Assembly: GCF_022427965.1 (NCBI RefSeq)
Contig: NZ_JAKTTI010000028.1
Coordinates: forward strand, 1-60,072
Length of the DNA stretch: 60,072 bases
Reading direction: 5' to 3'
Origin: Fredinandcohnia quinoae
Lineage (GTDB): Bacteria > Bacillota > Bacilli > Bacillales > Bacillaceae_L
Positions 1 to 7,849 of the stretch are shown in pieces. The translations under genes and the position numbers were made by a program. The notes beneath the pieces are model-generated. The model was not told where the DNA came from. It made no database searches and saw only the letters and a list, made by a program, of their open reading frames with translations. Position 1 is the stretch's first letter; every line of letters begins with the position of its first letter.

Positions 1-40
1 CCCCGCCCGCGGAAAGCGACCACACGGAGTGGAAATCAAC
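1..40. repeat. Fragment of a Bacillus-type interspersed intergenic repeat
   Basis: The first 40 bases are much richer in GC than the flanking DNA and contain two related blocks, GCGGAAAGCGA and GTGGAAATCAAC. This pattern resembles, from memory, a repeat scattered between genes in many Bacillus genomes. The element is cut by the window edge, so its full length and orientation cannot be seen. Confidence 0.4.
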
Positions 41-131
41 CTACACTATTTACCTTTTTCTATTTAAAAGAAACTCAGTGTACCAAGGGAAGCGATACCT
101 AGTCTATAACTGTGATTAAAAGGCAAGCAGA

Positions 132-410
132 TTAAGCATATATTCCCGTTGCTGCCTCCTCTTCTTTATGTTCCTTTGCTGATTCTGATTCGAGCTGAGG
201 TGTACCTTTGTTGCTTTTACTACTCAGGTCATATTGTTCATTTTGCATATAGGAATCTGCAGAGGATAAATCCCCAATTGAACAATTTGTTCCCTGTGAT
301 TGGTCCTCAAATTTCGGGCTCTTTTGTATCATCTCTCCAATCGTAAGAGCGGCATTACCACTCATATTATTTATTTTGATGCTTCCGATGAAAAAAGCTG
401 GTTTTGTCAT
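132..410 (-). CDS. GerPA/GerPF-like spore germination protein
   Basis: A 92-residue protein whose first 45 residues (FIGSIKINNMSG, then a hydrophobic LTIGE stretch and KSP) resemble the small GerPA/GerPF family, coat-associated proteins that help germinants reach their receptors. No signal peptide or membrane segment is visible. The last 30 residues are unusual for the family: rich in Ser, Glu, Lys and Gln, ending in a run of acidic residues. An AAAGGA lies about 12 bases before the ATG, a rather long spacing. It stands alone and diverges from the secreted-protein gene at 541. Family assignment is from overall pattern only; a different small spore protein is possible. Confidence 0.6.
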   Translation of the reverse strand: MTKPAFFIGSIKINNMSGNAALTIGEMIQKSPKFEDQSQGTNCSIGDLSSADSYMQNEQYDLSSKSNKGTPQLESESAKEHKEEEAATGIYA

Positions 411-540
411 AATGATCGTTCTTTCCTTTTATATGGATATATTAGGTTATGTTCAAATGATGCAAGAGTGATTTCTAAAAATTAACAGTTATTAGTTGAG
501 TTAATTTGTAAATAACTAACATAAAAAAAGAGGGGGAAAT

Positions 541-1395
541 ATGATTCGAAAATCGCTTGTATTACTTGCTATATGTTTGTTTATGTTTGTTGATCACATA
601 AAAGCAGATGATCTCAATTTTCAAGAAAAAGAAAGCCCGATCAGTCTAAAGATTGGACTATTACCATGGGATATCGTAAATCTACGAATACCTAAATATT
701 CATATTTCACAATTATAGATGTAGAAACAGGACTTCGATTTCGGGTACAGCGAAGAGCAGGTAGTAGCCATGCAGATGTTCAGCCTGTAACAAATAAAGA
801 TACAAAAATAATGAAGAAAATATATAGTGGCAAATGGAGTTGGAAAAGAAGGGCTATCATTGTCCAATACGAAGATCAAATGATTGCTGCATCGATGAAT
901 GGTATGCCTCATGGGGCGGGTGCTCTGAAAAATGGATTTCCTGGGCATTTTTGTGTTCACTTTTATGGGAGTACAACACATAGAGCTAATAACCCCGATC
1001 ATGCACATTTATTAATGCAACTAAAAGCAAGAGGAAAATTAGACAATTATCTGGATAAAGCTGACCCTTACCAACTTATACAAATTATCATAATAGCACT
1101 TAATCAGGAGGATAGAACGATTATAAATGGAACGATTTCAAAATTGGAGAATCAGAAGAAATTCTATAAAAACACTAGCAAAATAACGTCTATAACAATA
1201 AGAAACATTTCGTACCTTCCTCTTGAGGATATTAATGAACTTGTCACTCTTGAGGTTCCCGTAGAAGTAGAACTTTATAAGAAAAATATTGGTAAAGAAA
1301 TTAAACAAATTAATTTTATTTTAAGTCGTGGGAATGTATTAGATCGGTGGTATATTAATGATCAAACATTATTGAAAGATTTAGAAATACAGTAA
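541..1395 (+). CDS. Secreted protein of unknown function with a His/Cys-rich motif
   Basis: The 284-residue product begins with a clear signal peptide (basic MIRK, hydrophobic core, likely cleavage after IKA near residue 22), so it should be exported. Residues about 50-145 form a conserved-looking domain: an IIDVETGLRFRVQRR start, SHADVQP, KWSWKRRAIIV, MNGMPHGAGAL and GHFCVHFYGS. The order of His, Gly and Cys recalls the active-site region of L,D-transpeptidases, but the classical SHGC signature is absent, so that is only a suggestion. The C-terminal half is hydrophilic with no recognised motif. AGAGGGGG lies just before the ATG. It is not in the hpr-prsA block that I know from B. subtilis. 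Confidence 0.75.
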   Translation: MIRKSLVLLAICLFMFVDHIKADDLNFQEKESPISLKIGLLPWDIVNLRIPKYSYFTIIDVETGLRFRVQRRAGSSHADVQPVTNKDTKIMKKIYSGKWSWKRRAIIVQYEDQMIAASMNGMPHGAGALKNGFPGHFCVHFYGSTTHRANNPDHAHLLMQLKARGKLDNYLDKADPYQLIQIIIIALNQEDRTIINGTISKLENQKKFYKNTSKITSITIRNISYLPLEDINELVTLEVPVEVELYKKNIGKEIKQINFILSRGNVLDRWYINDQTLLKDLEIQ

Positions 1396-1406
1396 GCTAA
1401 ATTATT

Positions 1407-1436
1407 CCTTTAAAAAAAGGAGTTTTTTAGTTTTTG
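1407..1436 (+). terminator. Probable terminator after the secreted-protein gene
   Basis: A short hairpin (CCTTT, A-rich loop, AAAGG) is followed by AGTTTTTTAGTTTTT. The stem is weak, so this is a modest terminator. Confidence 0.45.
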
Positions 1437-1483
1437 TAGAATTATGTAAGGTAACTAAATGTTATTTAATTGGGGTGGGGACA

Positions 1484-1843
1484 ATGACAAATTCTAAGTC
1501 TTTATTATATGGTGTACTACTCGGAAGTATAATAGGTGGTGTATCGGTATTACTAAGTACTCCTACTTCGGGCAAGGAGCTTAGGAATATCATTCGAAAA
1601 AATCAAAAGCAATTAACTGCATCTTTTTCACAAATTGCGACTGATGGACAATTTCTGAAAGAGCAAGTAGCAAATTCTACAAAAAAGAGTATAAGTGTTA
1701 TAACTGACTTTTCAATGGATGTAAAAAAATCAATCAACCAATGGAAAGAAGATATTCAAGAAAATCAGAAAAGTATACAAAAAGAACTTTCTGAAATTGA
1801 AAATGCGATCCAAAATCTTGAGAATACCGTACAAAAAAAGTAG
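1484..1843 (+). CDS. yhaH: YtxH-domain protein (YhaH-like)
   Basis: A 119-residue protein with one N-terminal membrane segment (YGVLLGSIIGGVSVLLS), a TPTSGKELR motif, then a long charged coiled-coil tail. This is the YtxH/gas-vesicle-like pattern: a membrane-anchored helical protein of unclear role, often general-stress linked. I chose the ATG at 1484 over the in-frame GTG at 1475 because the GTG lies inside the ribosome site GGGGTGGGG. The position next to hpr matches YhaH of B. subtilis. No enzymatic residue is evident. Confidence 0.8.
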   Translation: MTNSKSLLYGVLLGSIIGGVSVLLSTPTSGKELRNIIRKNQKQLTASFSQIATDGQFLKEQVANSTKKSISVITDFSMDVKKSINQWKEDIQENQKSIQKELSEIENAIQNLENTVQKK

Positions 1844-1954
1844 TATAGCATAAGTTTTTTTGCTTTATTTAAAAATTTTGTAAATTTACATCTTTATTAA
1901 TTATTGTTTTATTGGCATAATAGTAGTAATAGAAATAAAAAAGTGGGTGAATTG

Positions 1955-2533
1955 ATGAAACATGAAGAAAAAATATACTCCATTAAAGATGCAATGCTTT
2001 TTAGTCAAAGAATCGCGCAGTTAAGCAAGGCACTGTGGAAATCAATTGAAAAGGATTGGCAGCAATGGATCAAGCCGTTTGACTTGAATATCAATGAACA
2101 TCATATTCTATGGATTGCCTATCATTTAAAGGGTGCATCAATTTCAGAGATTGCTAAGTTTGGAGTTATGCATGTTTCTACTGCATTTAATTTTTCAAAA
2201 AAATTAGAAGAAAGAGGTCTTCTACAATTTTCGAAGAAGGAAAATGATAAAAGAAACACGTATATTGAGTTAACTGAGCAAGGAGAAGAGATCTTTCTAA
2301 GGATAATGGAGGGGTATGACCCAGATAAAAATGGTGTATTGAGTGGTGCAATTCCATTACGGAATTTATATGGGAAATTTCCTGAGATTGTTGAGGTTAT
2401 GAGCATTATCAGAAATATTTATGGAGAAGATTTCATGACTATTTTTGAGAAATCATTTGATAATATTGAAGATGAGTTTATTGAGGTTGATGGAAAATTA
2501 TATAAGCGAGTAGAGGAAAAGGTAGAATTGTAA
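1955..2533 (+). CDS. hpr: Transition-state regulator Hpr/ScoC (MarR family)
   Basis: A 192-residue MarR-type winged-helix regulator. The helix-turn-helix and wing lie around residues 45-105 ([38 protein letters not shown], then [12 protein letters not shown]). In B. subtilis ScoC represses extracellular protease, sporulation and oligopeptide-transport genes, and it sits near yhaH and prsA as here. The ATG at 1955 follows GTGGGTG with good spacing, so an extra 17 upstream residues are not needed. The acidic C-terminus is slightly shorter than the roughly 203 residues I recall for B. subtilis. Confidence 0.92.
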   Translation: MKHEEKIYSIKDAMLFSQRIAQLSKALWKSIEKDWQQWIKPFDLNINEHHILWIAYHLKGASISEIAKFGVMHVSTAFNFSKKLEERGLLQFSKKENDKRNTYIELTEQGEEIFLRIMEGYDPDKNGVLSGAIPLRNLYGKFPEIVEVMSIIRNIYGEDFMTIFEKSFDNIEDEFIEVDGKLYKRVEEKVEL

Positions 2534-2580
2534 GTTTGTGTGTACCTTTAAAATACTGAAAATTAGCAATCCTTAAACCC

Positions 2581-2620
2581 AAAAGCGGTGTGTAGAATAA
2601 TCTCCTCCGCTTTTTAATTT
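2581..2620 (+). terminator. Terminator of hpr
   Basis: Inverted arms AAAAGCGG and CCGCTTTT flank an 18-base loop and are followed by a T-rich run. It lies about 50 bases beyond the hpr stop. Confidence 0.6.
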
Positions 2621-2825
2621 TTCTTTCCACTGATTTATAGAGAATATTGTACAAACAGTAGATCGTTTTTCGCCTTTTAAATAAGATATCGTCGAAAAAA
2701 TTACTTATTTGACGTTCTTTGAGATACCTATTGCTTTTTTTTTTGAAACCAAGTAAAGTAGTTTAGTAAGTTTAAAGGTTGATTATGAATTTATCTGTTT
2801 TTACAATATGTGGAGAGTGATTTAA

Positions 2826-3368
2826 ATGACATGCTGGAAAACCATTAATCTGCATAAAGATTATGGATTCCATAGGATAACAATGATATCATTTATATCA
2901 ATGTTACTTGCTTTTATCTTATTTTATCTACCAATGAATTTAATCTATTCCTCAGTGGAACCGAACGGGGATGGGATACTCCACTTTTTAGTGGCAATCG
3001 TACTAATTTATCCGATACATGAGATATTACATGCGATCCCATTATGGTTAGCTAAAAAACAAGTGAAATTAAATATAAGACGAATGTATTTCTTTATACC
3101 TATTGTTTCCGCTCGTTCTAAACATTCACTATCAAAATCACTAGTTATTATTGTATTAGTTACACCCTTTCTATTCATAACGTGTGTAACACTCTTGGGA
3201 TGTGTTTTATTCCAAAGTTATATTCATTATTTTACAATTATCGCGGCAATAAACTTTGGATTATCGATTACTGACTTCTTTTATTTAAAACAATTCATAA
3301 ATGCACCTAAGTCATGTTTAGTTGAAGATATTGAGGGTGGGTATGATATTCTAGTAAAGAATAATTGA
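2826..3368 (+). CDS. DUF3267 membrane protein, putative metallopeptidase
   Basis: A 180-residue integral membrane protein with about four hydrophobic segments. The second carries HEILHAIPLW, an HExxH zinc-binding motif, which places it in the DUF3267 zincin-like group whose substrates are unknown. AGAGTG lies before the ATG. It may be co-transcribed with the short membrane protein that starts 17 bases downstream; a terminator closes the pair at 3566. The HExxH inside a membrane segment suggests an intramembrane or membrane-surface protease, but no second zinc ligand can be assigned with certainty. Confidence 0.75.
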   Translation: MTCWKTINLHKDYGFHRITMISFISMLLAFILFYLPMNLIYSSVEPNGDGILHFLVAIVLIYPIHEILHAIPLWLAKKQVKLNIRRMYFFIPIVSARSKHSLSKSLVIIVLVTPFLFITCVTLLGCVLFQSYIHYFTIIAAINFGLSITDFFYLKQFINAPKSCLVEDIEGGYDILVKNN

Positions 3369-3385
3369 AAATGGGGGGAATCGGG

Positions 3386-3565
3386 ATGATTTACTTTTAT
3401 ATTCCATTTGCAGTTTTTATTTTGTTTTACATTAACCAAATGACATATAGACTTTGTGTTCAAAAGGAAATTCCTGACGACCGCCAACCAAAGGTTTATA
3501 GAACAATTAATATACTCGTAACAATTTTACTGATATCATCATATATCGAGGTATTATATACCTAG
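3386..3565 (+). CDS. Small membrane protein of unknown function
   Basis: A 59-residue protein with two hydrophobic segments (residues 2-17 and about 40-57) joined by a charged stretch, KEIPDDRQPK. The ATG at 3386 is preceded by GGGGGGAA five bases away; an earlier in-frame ATG would overlap that ribosome site and is rejected. It follows the DUF3267 gene closely and ends just before a strong terminator, so the two form a bicistronic unit. I do not recognise a family. Confidence 0.65.
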   Translation: MIYFYIPFAVFILFYINQMTYRLCVQKEIPDDRQPKVYRTINILVTILLISSYIEVLYT

Positions 3566-3595
3566 AAAAAGGATGGCCTATTGGCCATCCTTTTT
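3566..3595 (+). terminator. Strong terminator after the DUF3267 unit
   Basis: A perfect AAGGATGGCC/GGCCATCCTT stem with a four-base loop ends in a T-run. A-residues on the 5' side make it usable from the opposite strand as well, as the end of the small gene at 3602-3688. Confidence 0.9.
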
Positions 3596-3601
3596 ACGAA
3601 C

Positions 3602-3688
3602 TTACATCCAAGAAGCCCCTATAATAATTAATAAAATAAATAACACAACTATTAACGCAAATCCACTATTGTATCCACCTTGTGTCAT
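3602..3688 (-). CDS. YjcZ-family tiny sporulation membrane peptide (copy 1)
   Basis: A 28-residue peptide, MTQGGYNSGF followed by the single hydrophobic helix ALIVVLFILLIIIGASWM. This Gly/Tyr-rich head plus one membrane span is the pattern of the YjcZ family of tiny Bacillus sporulation proteins. GAGGA precedes the ATG. It is transcribed leftward in tandem with the near-identical copy at 3797-3886 and probably ends at the bidirectional hairpin around 3566-3595. The length is far below usual gene-finder limits, but the paralogue next door supports it. Confidence 0.85.
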   Translation of the reverse strand: MTQGGYNSGFALIVVLFILLIIIGASWM

Positions 3689-3796
3689 GGTTAAATCCTC
3701 CTCATATCATCATTTATGAAATAGTTGGCAGAGCTAGTGGCTGCCAACTATTTTTCCTTTAAATGTTGTGAATTCCTTTTGTTTGTACGGTATTGC

Positions 3797-3886
3797 TTAT
3801 AACCAAGCAGCACCAACAATAATTAATAGGATGAATAACACAACAATTAACGCAAATCCACCGCCATAACCGTATCCTTGGCTCAT
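3797..3886 (-). CDS. YjcZ-family tiny sporulation membrane peptide (copy 2)
   Basis: A 29-residue peptide, MSQGYGYGGGF then ALIVVLFILLIIVGAAWL, almost the same helix as copy 1 downstream. A consensus AAGGAGGTG lies seven bases before the ATG, so translation should be strong. The two copies arose by tandem duplication and differ mainly in the Gly/Tyr head. The role is unknown beyond the family's link to spores. Confidence 0.88.
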   Translation of the reverse strand: MSQGYGYGGGFALIVVLFILLIIVGAAWL

Positions 3887-4197
3887 TAGAACACCTCCTT
3901 ATGGATTAATACATTATCCTATGCGAGTTCATTAATAAACGAATAGGCGTATGTCATGTTTATCTAATTCTTTGAAGGGTTTAATTGAATCGTTACTAAT
4001 TCTTCTAGGATATTTCCTCATTTCCATGTTCTCTATATACTATTAGAGGTAGGCTCTATTGATTGTGCGAATGCCCTAATAAATAATAATTTTATCCCGA
4101 AAATGTTTTCTTTCTCATTTGAAAATGTGTTATAGTATTTGTTGTAGCTTTGGACATATATTAAAAGTAAAATCATACATAATAGGAGTTGTGTACA
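3887..4197. other. Intergenic stretch upstream of prsA
   Basis: These 311 bases separate the leftward YjcZ pair from prsA. A TATAGT at 4131-4136 followed by TTTG could be a sigma-A -10 box for prsA, with only a poor TTTTCT at -35. TAGGAGTT at 4183-4190 is the prsA ribosome site. I see nothing else there. Confidence 0.4.
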
Positions 4198-5052
4198 ATG
4201 AAGAAAACGATGATTGCAATTACTGCAGCAGTTAGTATCTTTGCTTTAAGTGCATGTAACAGCAATGGCAAGGATTCAGATGTTCTTGTAGAGACAAGTG
4301 CAGGGAATATTTCAAAAGATGATTTATACAATGCTATGAAGGACCAAGCTGGGAAAGATATCTTAAAGGACTTGGTGTATGTAAAGGTATTAAGTGAAAA
4401 GTATAAGGTATCTGATAAGGAAATCGATAAAAAGATGGAAGAAACTTTCGGAGCTCAACTTGATCAATACATTGCACAATATGGAAAAGAAACAGTAAGA
4501 GATGTTACAAAGTCGAATATTCTTAAAGAAAAAGCAGCGAAGGATTCAATCAAGGTAAAAGATGGTGAAGTTATTCGCGCGAGCCATATATTAATTCAAG
4601 CACCAAAGGAAAGTGCAACGAAGGAAGAATTGGCAAAAGCTGAAGCTACTGCGAAGGAAATTAAAGCTAAACTTGACAAAGGTGAATCATTTGAAGAGTT
4701 AGCTAAAGAATATGGTTCTGACGGCACTGCTGCAAATGGCGGGGATCTAGGTTGGTTTACGAAGGAATCAATGGTTAAAGAGTTTTCTGATGCAGCATTT
4801 GCAATGAAAAAGGATGAAATTAGTGGCCCGGTACAATCTGATTTTGGATACCATATCATTAAAGTAACAGATATTGCTGATAACTTTGATAAGATGGATG
4901 ATGCTAAGAAAGACGAAATTCTTAATGCATTACTAAAATCTAACCCAACCGCAGTGACAGATGCACTAGATAAAGCTGTAAAAGATGCTAAGGTAGAAGT
5001 GAAAGAAAAAGACTTCAAAGACCTTTTTGAAGAGCCTAAAACAGAAGAATAA
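4198..5052 (+). CDS. prsA: PrsA foldase lipoprotein (peptidyl-prolyl isomerase)
   Basis: A 284-residue lipoprotein that folds exported proteins on the outer face of the membrane. A signal peptide ends in lipobox LSAC with Cys20 as the lipidation site. The central parvulin (PpiC) domain, about residues 125-220, shows ASHILI, GGDLGWF, F..AAFAMKKDEISGPV and FGYHIIKV. The flanking Lys/Glu-rich segments form the chaperone lobes. The length is close to the roughly 290 residues of B. subtilis PrsA. I chose the ATG at 4198, which has TAGGAG at good spacing; the TTG at 4189 would overlap it. In B. subtilis PrsA is essential and limits secretion. Confidence 0.95.
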   Translation: MKKTMIAITAAVSIFALSACNSNGKDSDVLVETSAGNISKDDLYNAMKDQAGKDILKDLVYVKVLSEKYKVSDKEIDKKMEETFGAQLDQYIAQYGKETVRDVTKSNILKEKAAKDSIKVKDGEVIRASHILIQAPKESATKEELAKAEATAKEIKAKLDKGESFEELAKEYGSDGTAANGGDLGWFTKESMVKEFSDAAFAMKKDEISGPVQSDFGYHIIKVTDIADNFDKMDDAKKDEILNALLKSNPTAVTDALDKAVKDAKVEVKEKDFKDLFEEPKTEE

Positions 5053-5060
5053 AAAGGCAT

Positions 5061-5090
5061 AAAAAGGACCGCATTGTGCGGTCCTTTTTA
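5061..5090. terminator. Bidirectional terminator between prsA and yhaL
   Basis: AAAAAGGACCGCA/TGCGGTCCTTTTT forms a near-perfect hairpin with T-runs on both strands. It serves the convergent genes prsA (plus) and yhaL (minus). Confidence 0.9.
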
Positions 5091-5092
5091 AT

Positions 5093-5290
5093 TTACATTG
5101 GTTCTGGTTTCTTAATTGCTTTTGTACGACTATCGCGTTCGCTGTTCATTCTTTCTATATATACATTTCCTTCTTGCTCAATGAAGGATTCATCTACTTG
5201 CCGTTCCTCTCTTGTTGTTCGAATTACCATAAATGCACTAAATAGTACGCCGAATAACGCTACATATACAAACCATGGGATTGATAACAT
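5093..5290 (-). CDS. yhaL: Sporulation protein YhaL
   Basis: A 65-residue protein with an N-terminal membrane span (PWFVYVALFGVLFSAFMVI) and a charged tail containing EERQVDESFIEQEGNVYIERM. This matches the Spore_YhaL family, and the position beside prsA matches B. subtilis. The ATG at 5290 is nine bases after AAGGAG; an in-frame TTG six bases earlier is too close. In B. subtilis yhaL is sporulation-controlled; no such promoter was confirmed here. Confidence 0.88.
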   Translation of the reverse strand: MLSIPWFVYVALFGVLFSAFMVIRTTREERQVDESFIEQEGNVYIERMNSERDSRTKAIKKPEPM

Positions 5291-5353
5291 TGTCAATCAC
5301 TCCTTGTCCACCTAATTAGTACTACTATATGAATAAAAGTGAGGAGATATCAC

Positions 5354-5393
5354 AAAAAAAATAAAAACCCTTCATCCATTTGGAAAAAGGGTT
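5354..5393 (-). terminator. Terminator of trpP
   Basis: On the minus strand AACCCTT and AAGGGTT arms are followed by TTTATTTTTTTT, directly after the trpP stop. Confidence 0.8.
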
Positions 5394-5401
5394 GTTTACT
5401 A

Positions 5402-5941
5402 TTATGCATTCACTGTTAATTTTGTTCGTCTAATAATTTGCTGTGCAATAGGGAAAATGATTACCATTGCAATCGTACCCATAATTGTAGCTGGGATTAC
5501 TACTCCAATAAATAGAGATGTAAAAGTATCAGGTAATCCTGCTAGAAGTAGGGCAGCTAATAAGAAGACTGTACCTGAAATAATGATTCCAATTGCGGTT
5601 ATAGTTCCGATAAACGCAAGTACAAGTGACTTACTGTAATTTGCAAAAAGATTTTTTGGTGCTAACTTAAATAATCCATAAAATGCAAATGCGGCAATAA
5701 ACTTATCAATCACGTTTGGAATTTGTCCCATTGGAAAAGTAGTTGTTAATGCAGCAATTACACCACCGACAATCGCAACTAATAAAACATACTTTTTCTC
5801 AGGAAATAGGATAATTCCCAGGAACACCATAACTAATAATAAATCAGGTTTCATTCCTAGTAACATAGGTGGTGCTACTTGGTGCAAAACAGCACCCATT
5901 CCAACTAATAAAGATAAAAAGACTAGTATTCTCGTATTCAT
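5402..5941 (-). CDS. trpP: Tryptophan transporter TrpP
   Basis: A 179-residue, very hydrophobic protein with five or six membrane segments, matching TrpP (YhaG), the tryptophan uptake protein of B. subtilis, in length and gene position beside serC and hit. Motifs include MKPDLLLVMVFLGIILFP and FPMGQIPN. The start is the ATG at 5941. The ribosome site GAGGAGAGATGAG is embedded in a run of evenly spaced AG triplets (separate entry), which suggests that tryptophan-loaded TRAP blocks translation. A terminator lies just downstream, so the gene is monocistronic. Confidence 0.92.
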   Translation of the reverse strand: MNTRILVFLSLLVGMGAVLHQVAPPMLLGMKPDLLLVMVFLGIILFPEKKYVLLVAIVGGVIAALTTTFPMGQIPNVIDKFIAAFAFYGLFKLAPKNLFANYSKSLVLAFIGTITAIGIIISGTVFLLAALLLAGLPDTFTSLFIGVVIPATIMGTIAMVIIFPIAQQIIRRTKLTVNA

Positions 5942-5943
5942 TT

Positions 5944-5970
5944 CTCATCTCTCCTCAGCTTAACTAAGCT
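5944..5970 (-). promoter_or_regulatory. Predicted TRAP (MtrB) binding site over the trpP ribosome site
   Basis: Read on the minus strand, NAG triplets recur exactly every five bases: TAG-CT-TAG-TT-AAG-CT, then GAG-GA-GAG-AT-GAG-AA and the ATG. The AG positions are 5970, 5965, 5960, 5955, 5950 and 5945. Two-base spacers are the geometry bound by the 11-subunit TRAP ring. Further NAG triplets at 5985-5987 and 5998-6000 are off-register. The site covers the Shine-Dalgarno sequence, as described for B. subtilis trpP. No mtrB gene is in this window, so its presence is inferred. Confidence 0.8.
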
Positions 5971-6060
5971 ATTTTTATTAGATCCTCCAATAGTGCACTA
6001 TTTGCCTACTGCGAAAATCTTATTTACTAGTATACCAGAAGAGAAGGTAAATGAGAAGAA

Positions 6061-7140
6061 TCAATTTTCAGACATAAAGGCTTTCATGAATGTAACTAAT
6101 GCTTCACATGATTCATATGGAACAGCATTATAGGTGGAAGCGCGGCATCCTCCAACAGAACGATGACCACTTAATCCAATAAAGCCAAGCTCTTTTGATT
6201 TAGCAATGAATTTATTAGTTAATTCTTCTGTTGGTAATTTAAAAACGATATTCATATTAGATCTGCTATCTTTTTGTGCGTGCCCTGTATAAAAACCGTT
6301 TGATTCATCCATGCAATTATAGATGAGAGCTGCTTTTTCATTATTTCTTGCTTCAATTGCTGGTATTCCACCTTGGTTTTTTACCCACTCTAGCATGAGT
6401 GAAAGCATATAAATTGAAAAGGTTGGTGGAGTATTATATAAAGAGTTCTTTTTTGCATGTATTTTGTAATTAAGCATTGTAGGAATATTCTCTGTCGAAT
6501 TTTTTAGAAGTTCATCCTTTATGATAACAACCGTAACCCCAGCTGGACCTAAGTTTTTCTGTGCTCCAGCATAAATCATTGAAAATTGGTTGATATCAAT
6601 CTCTTTACTTAGTATGTCACTCGACATGTCTGCGATAAGTGGCACATCTAATGTTGGATAATGCTTCCACTCTGTCCCGTATATCGTGTTGTTGGAGGTA
6701 AGATGAACATATGCTGAATCATGTGAAGGCTTAATGTCTGTCATGTTAGGAATAAATGTATAATTTTGATGTTGGCTTGAAGCAATTGTGGTTGTTTTGC
6801 CGATTTTTTCAGCTTCATCTTGTGCTTTTTCAGACCAAACTCCTGTAAGGACATAATCGGCAGTTCTAGATGGTGAAAGAAAATTTAGTGGAACCATTGA
6901 AAATTGCAAACTTGCTCCACCTTGTAAAAATAATACATGATAGTCATTTGGAATATGTAGCAGCTCTCTTAAATCCGTGATAGCTTTCTCATGTACAGCA
7001 TCATACTCCTTGCTGCGATGACTGAATTCCATTATTGACATGCCTGATTCCTGGAAGTTAGTAAATTCTTTTTGAGCTTTTTCTAAAACTTCAAATGGAA
7101 GCGCAGATGGTCCAGCATTAAAATTATAAGCTCGTTTCAA
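6061..7140 (-). CDS. serC: Phosphoserine aminotransferase SerC
   Basis: A 359-residue class V PLP aminotransferase making phosphoserine from 3-phosphohydroxypyruvate and glutamate in serine synthesis. The start NFNAGPSALP, the LQGGAS phosphate-binding region near residue 73, the PLP lysine K195 in AGAQKNLGPAG and the C-terminal GLSGHRSVGGCRAS are all family hallmarks. The start codon is TTG at 7140, six bases after GGGGGGAT. It could also serve pyridoxal 5'-phosphate synthesis, as SerC does in proteobacteria, but Bacillus uses PdxST for that. It is divided from trpP by about 120 bases and appears to be transcribed alone. Confidence 0.95.
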   Translation of the reverse strand: MKRAYNFNAGPSALPFEVLEKAQKEFTNFQESGMSIMEFSHRSKEYDAVHEKAITDLRELLHIPNDYHVLFLQGGASLQFSMVPLNFLSPSRTADYVLTGVWSEKAQDEAEKIGKTTTIASSQHQNYTFIPNMTDIKPSHDSAYVHLTSNNTIYGTEWKHYPTLDVPLIADMSSDILSKEIDINQFSMIYAGAQKNLGPAGVTVVIIKDELLKNSTENIPTMLNYKIHAKKNSLYNTPPTFSIYMLSLMLEWVKNQGGIPAIEARNNEKAALIYNCMDESNGFYTGHAQKDSRSNMNIVFKLPTEELTNKFIAKSKELGFIGLSGHRSVGGCRASTYNAVPYESCEALVTFMKAFMSEN

Positions 7141-7244
7141 AAAAATCCCCCCTAAATTTTATTACTTTAATTGACTAAAATATAAGTATTATCTTAACAT
7201 TTTTTCAAAAGAAAAAAAGAGGGAAAATAAAATATAAAAAATAA

Positions 7245-7278
7245 AAAGGTAAGGTCTGTAATGATAGACCTTACCTTT
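7245..7278 (-). terminator. Terminator of hit
   Basis: On the minus strand AAAGGTAAGGTCT and AGACCTTACCTTT form a 13-base-pair stem followed by TTATTTTTTATATTTT. Confidence 0.9.
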
Positions 7279-7281
7279 AGC

Positions 7282-7707
7282 TTATTTTTCGATTGCTTGG
7301 GAGATCGAAGATGCGATATTCTGTAATGCTTCTCCACTATATTGATTTTCGTGTGATTTCCACACTACACCAAAACCATCACCTTTTCCGTAACGGGGGA
7401 TAAGATGCATATGGAAGTGGAAGACAGATTGCCCTGCTTGTTCCCCATTATTTTGTAAAAGATTTAAACCAATTGGGTTGAATTCCTTTTTAATTGCATT
7501 TGCAATGGAAGGGACAACTTCAAATATTTGCTTAGCAACTTCTGGAGTCAACTCATATACATTTTCCTTATGTACTTTTGGAATTACGAGAGTATGTCCT
7601 TTTGATACTTGGCTTATATCAAGAAATGCAAGGACATGTTCATTTTCAAACACCTTTGCACTTGGAATATCCCCGTTTATTATTTTACAAAAAATACAAT
7701 CGCTCAT
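7282..7707 (-). CDS. hit: HIT-family nucleotide hydrolase
   Basis: A 141-residue HIT protein. The histidine triad HFHMHL lies at residues 97-102, with Cys4 and Cys7 near the N-terminus in CIFCKI. Relatives hydrolyse adenosine 5'-monophosphoramidate or dinucleotides; the natural role in Bacillus is unclear. I chose the ATG at 7707 because AAAGGTGG precedes it; an in-frame ATG at 7725 lacks a ribosome site. The divergent position next to ecsA is the B. subtilis arrangement. A minus-strand hairpin at 7788-7817 lies 80 bases before the start and may end an upstream transcript or act as a leader element. Confidence 0.93.
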   Translation of the reverse strand: MSDCIFCKIINGDIPSAKVFENEHVLAFLDISQVSKGHTLVIPKVHKENVYELTPEVAKQIFEVVPSIANAIKKEFNPIGLNLLQNNGEQAGQSVFHFHMHLIPRYGKGDGFGVVWKSHENQYSGEALQNIASSISQAIEK

Positions 7708-7787
7708 ATAAATCCACCTTTCCATCCTATTATAATTTACTGTATTTTACCATATGTAAGTAAAATATAAAAATCACATAAAAAGAA

Positions 7788-7817
7788 ACAGGACGCAATC
7801 GCAAGGATGCATCCTGT
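7788..7817 (-). terminator. Minus-strand terminator-like hairpin upstream of hit
   Basis: Minus-strand arms GAACAGGA and TCCTGTTTC enclose an inner partial stem and are followed by TTTTTATG. It lies downstream, in minus-strand sense, of the tandem repeat and upstream of hit. It therefore suggests a minus-strand transcript ending here. Confidence 0.5.
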
Positions 7818-7849
7818 TCCCTCGAAGAAGGGCTCTGGTGGTTAAAGGT

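Noticed and set aside
4596-5060. Long minus-strand reading frame opposite prsA
   Set aside because: It is a Ser-rich shadow of a clear prsA coding sequence and has no ribosome site.
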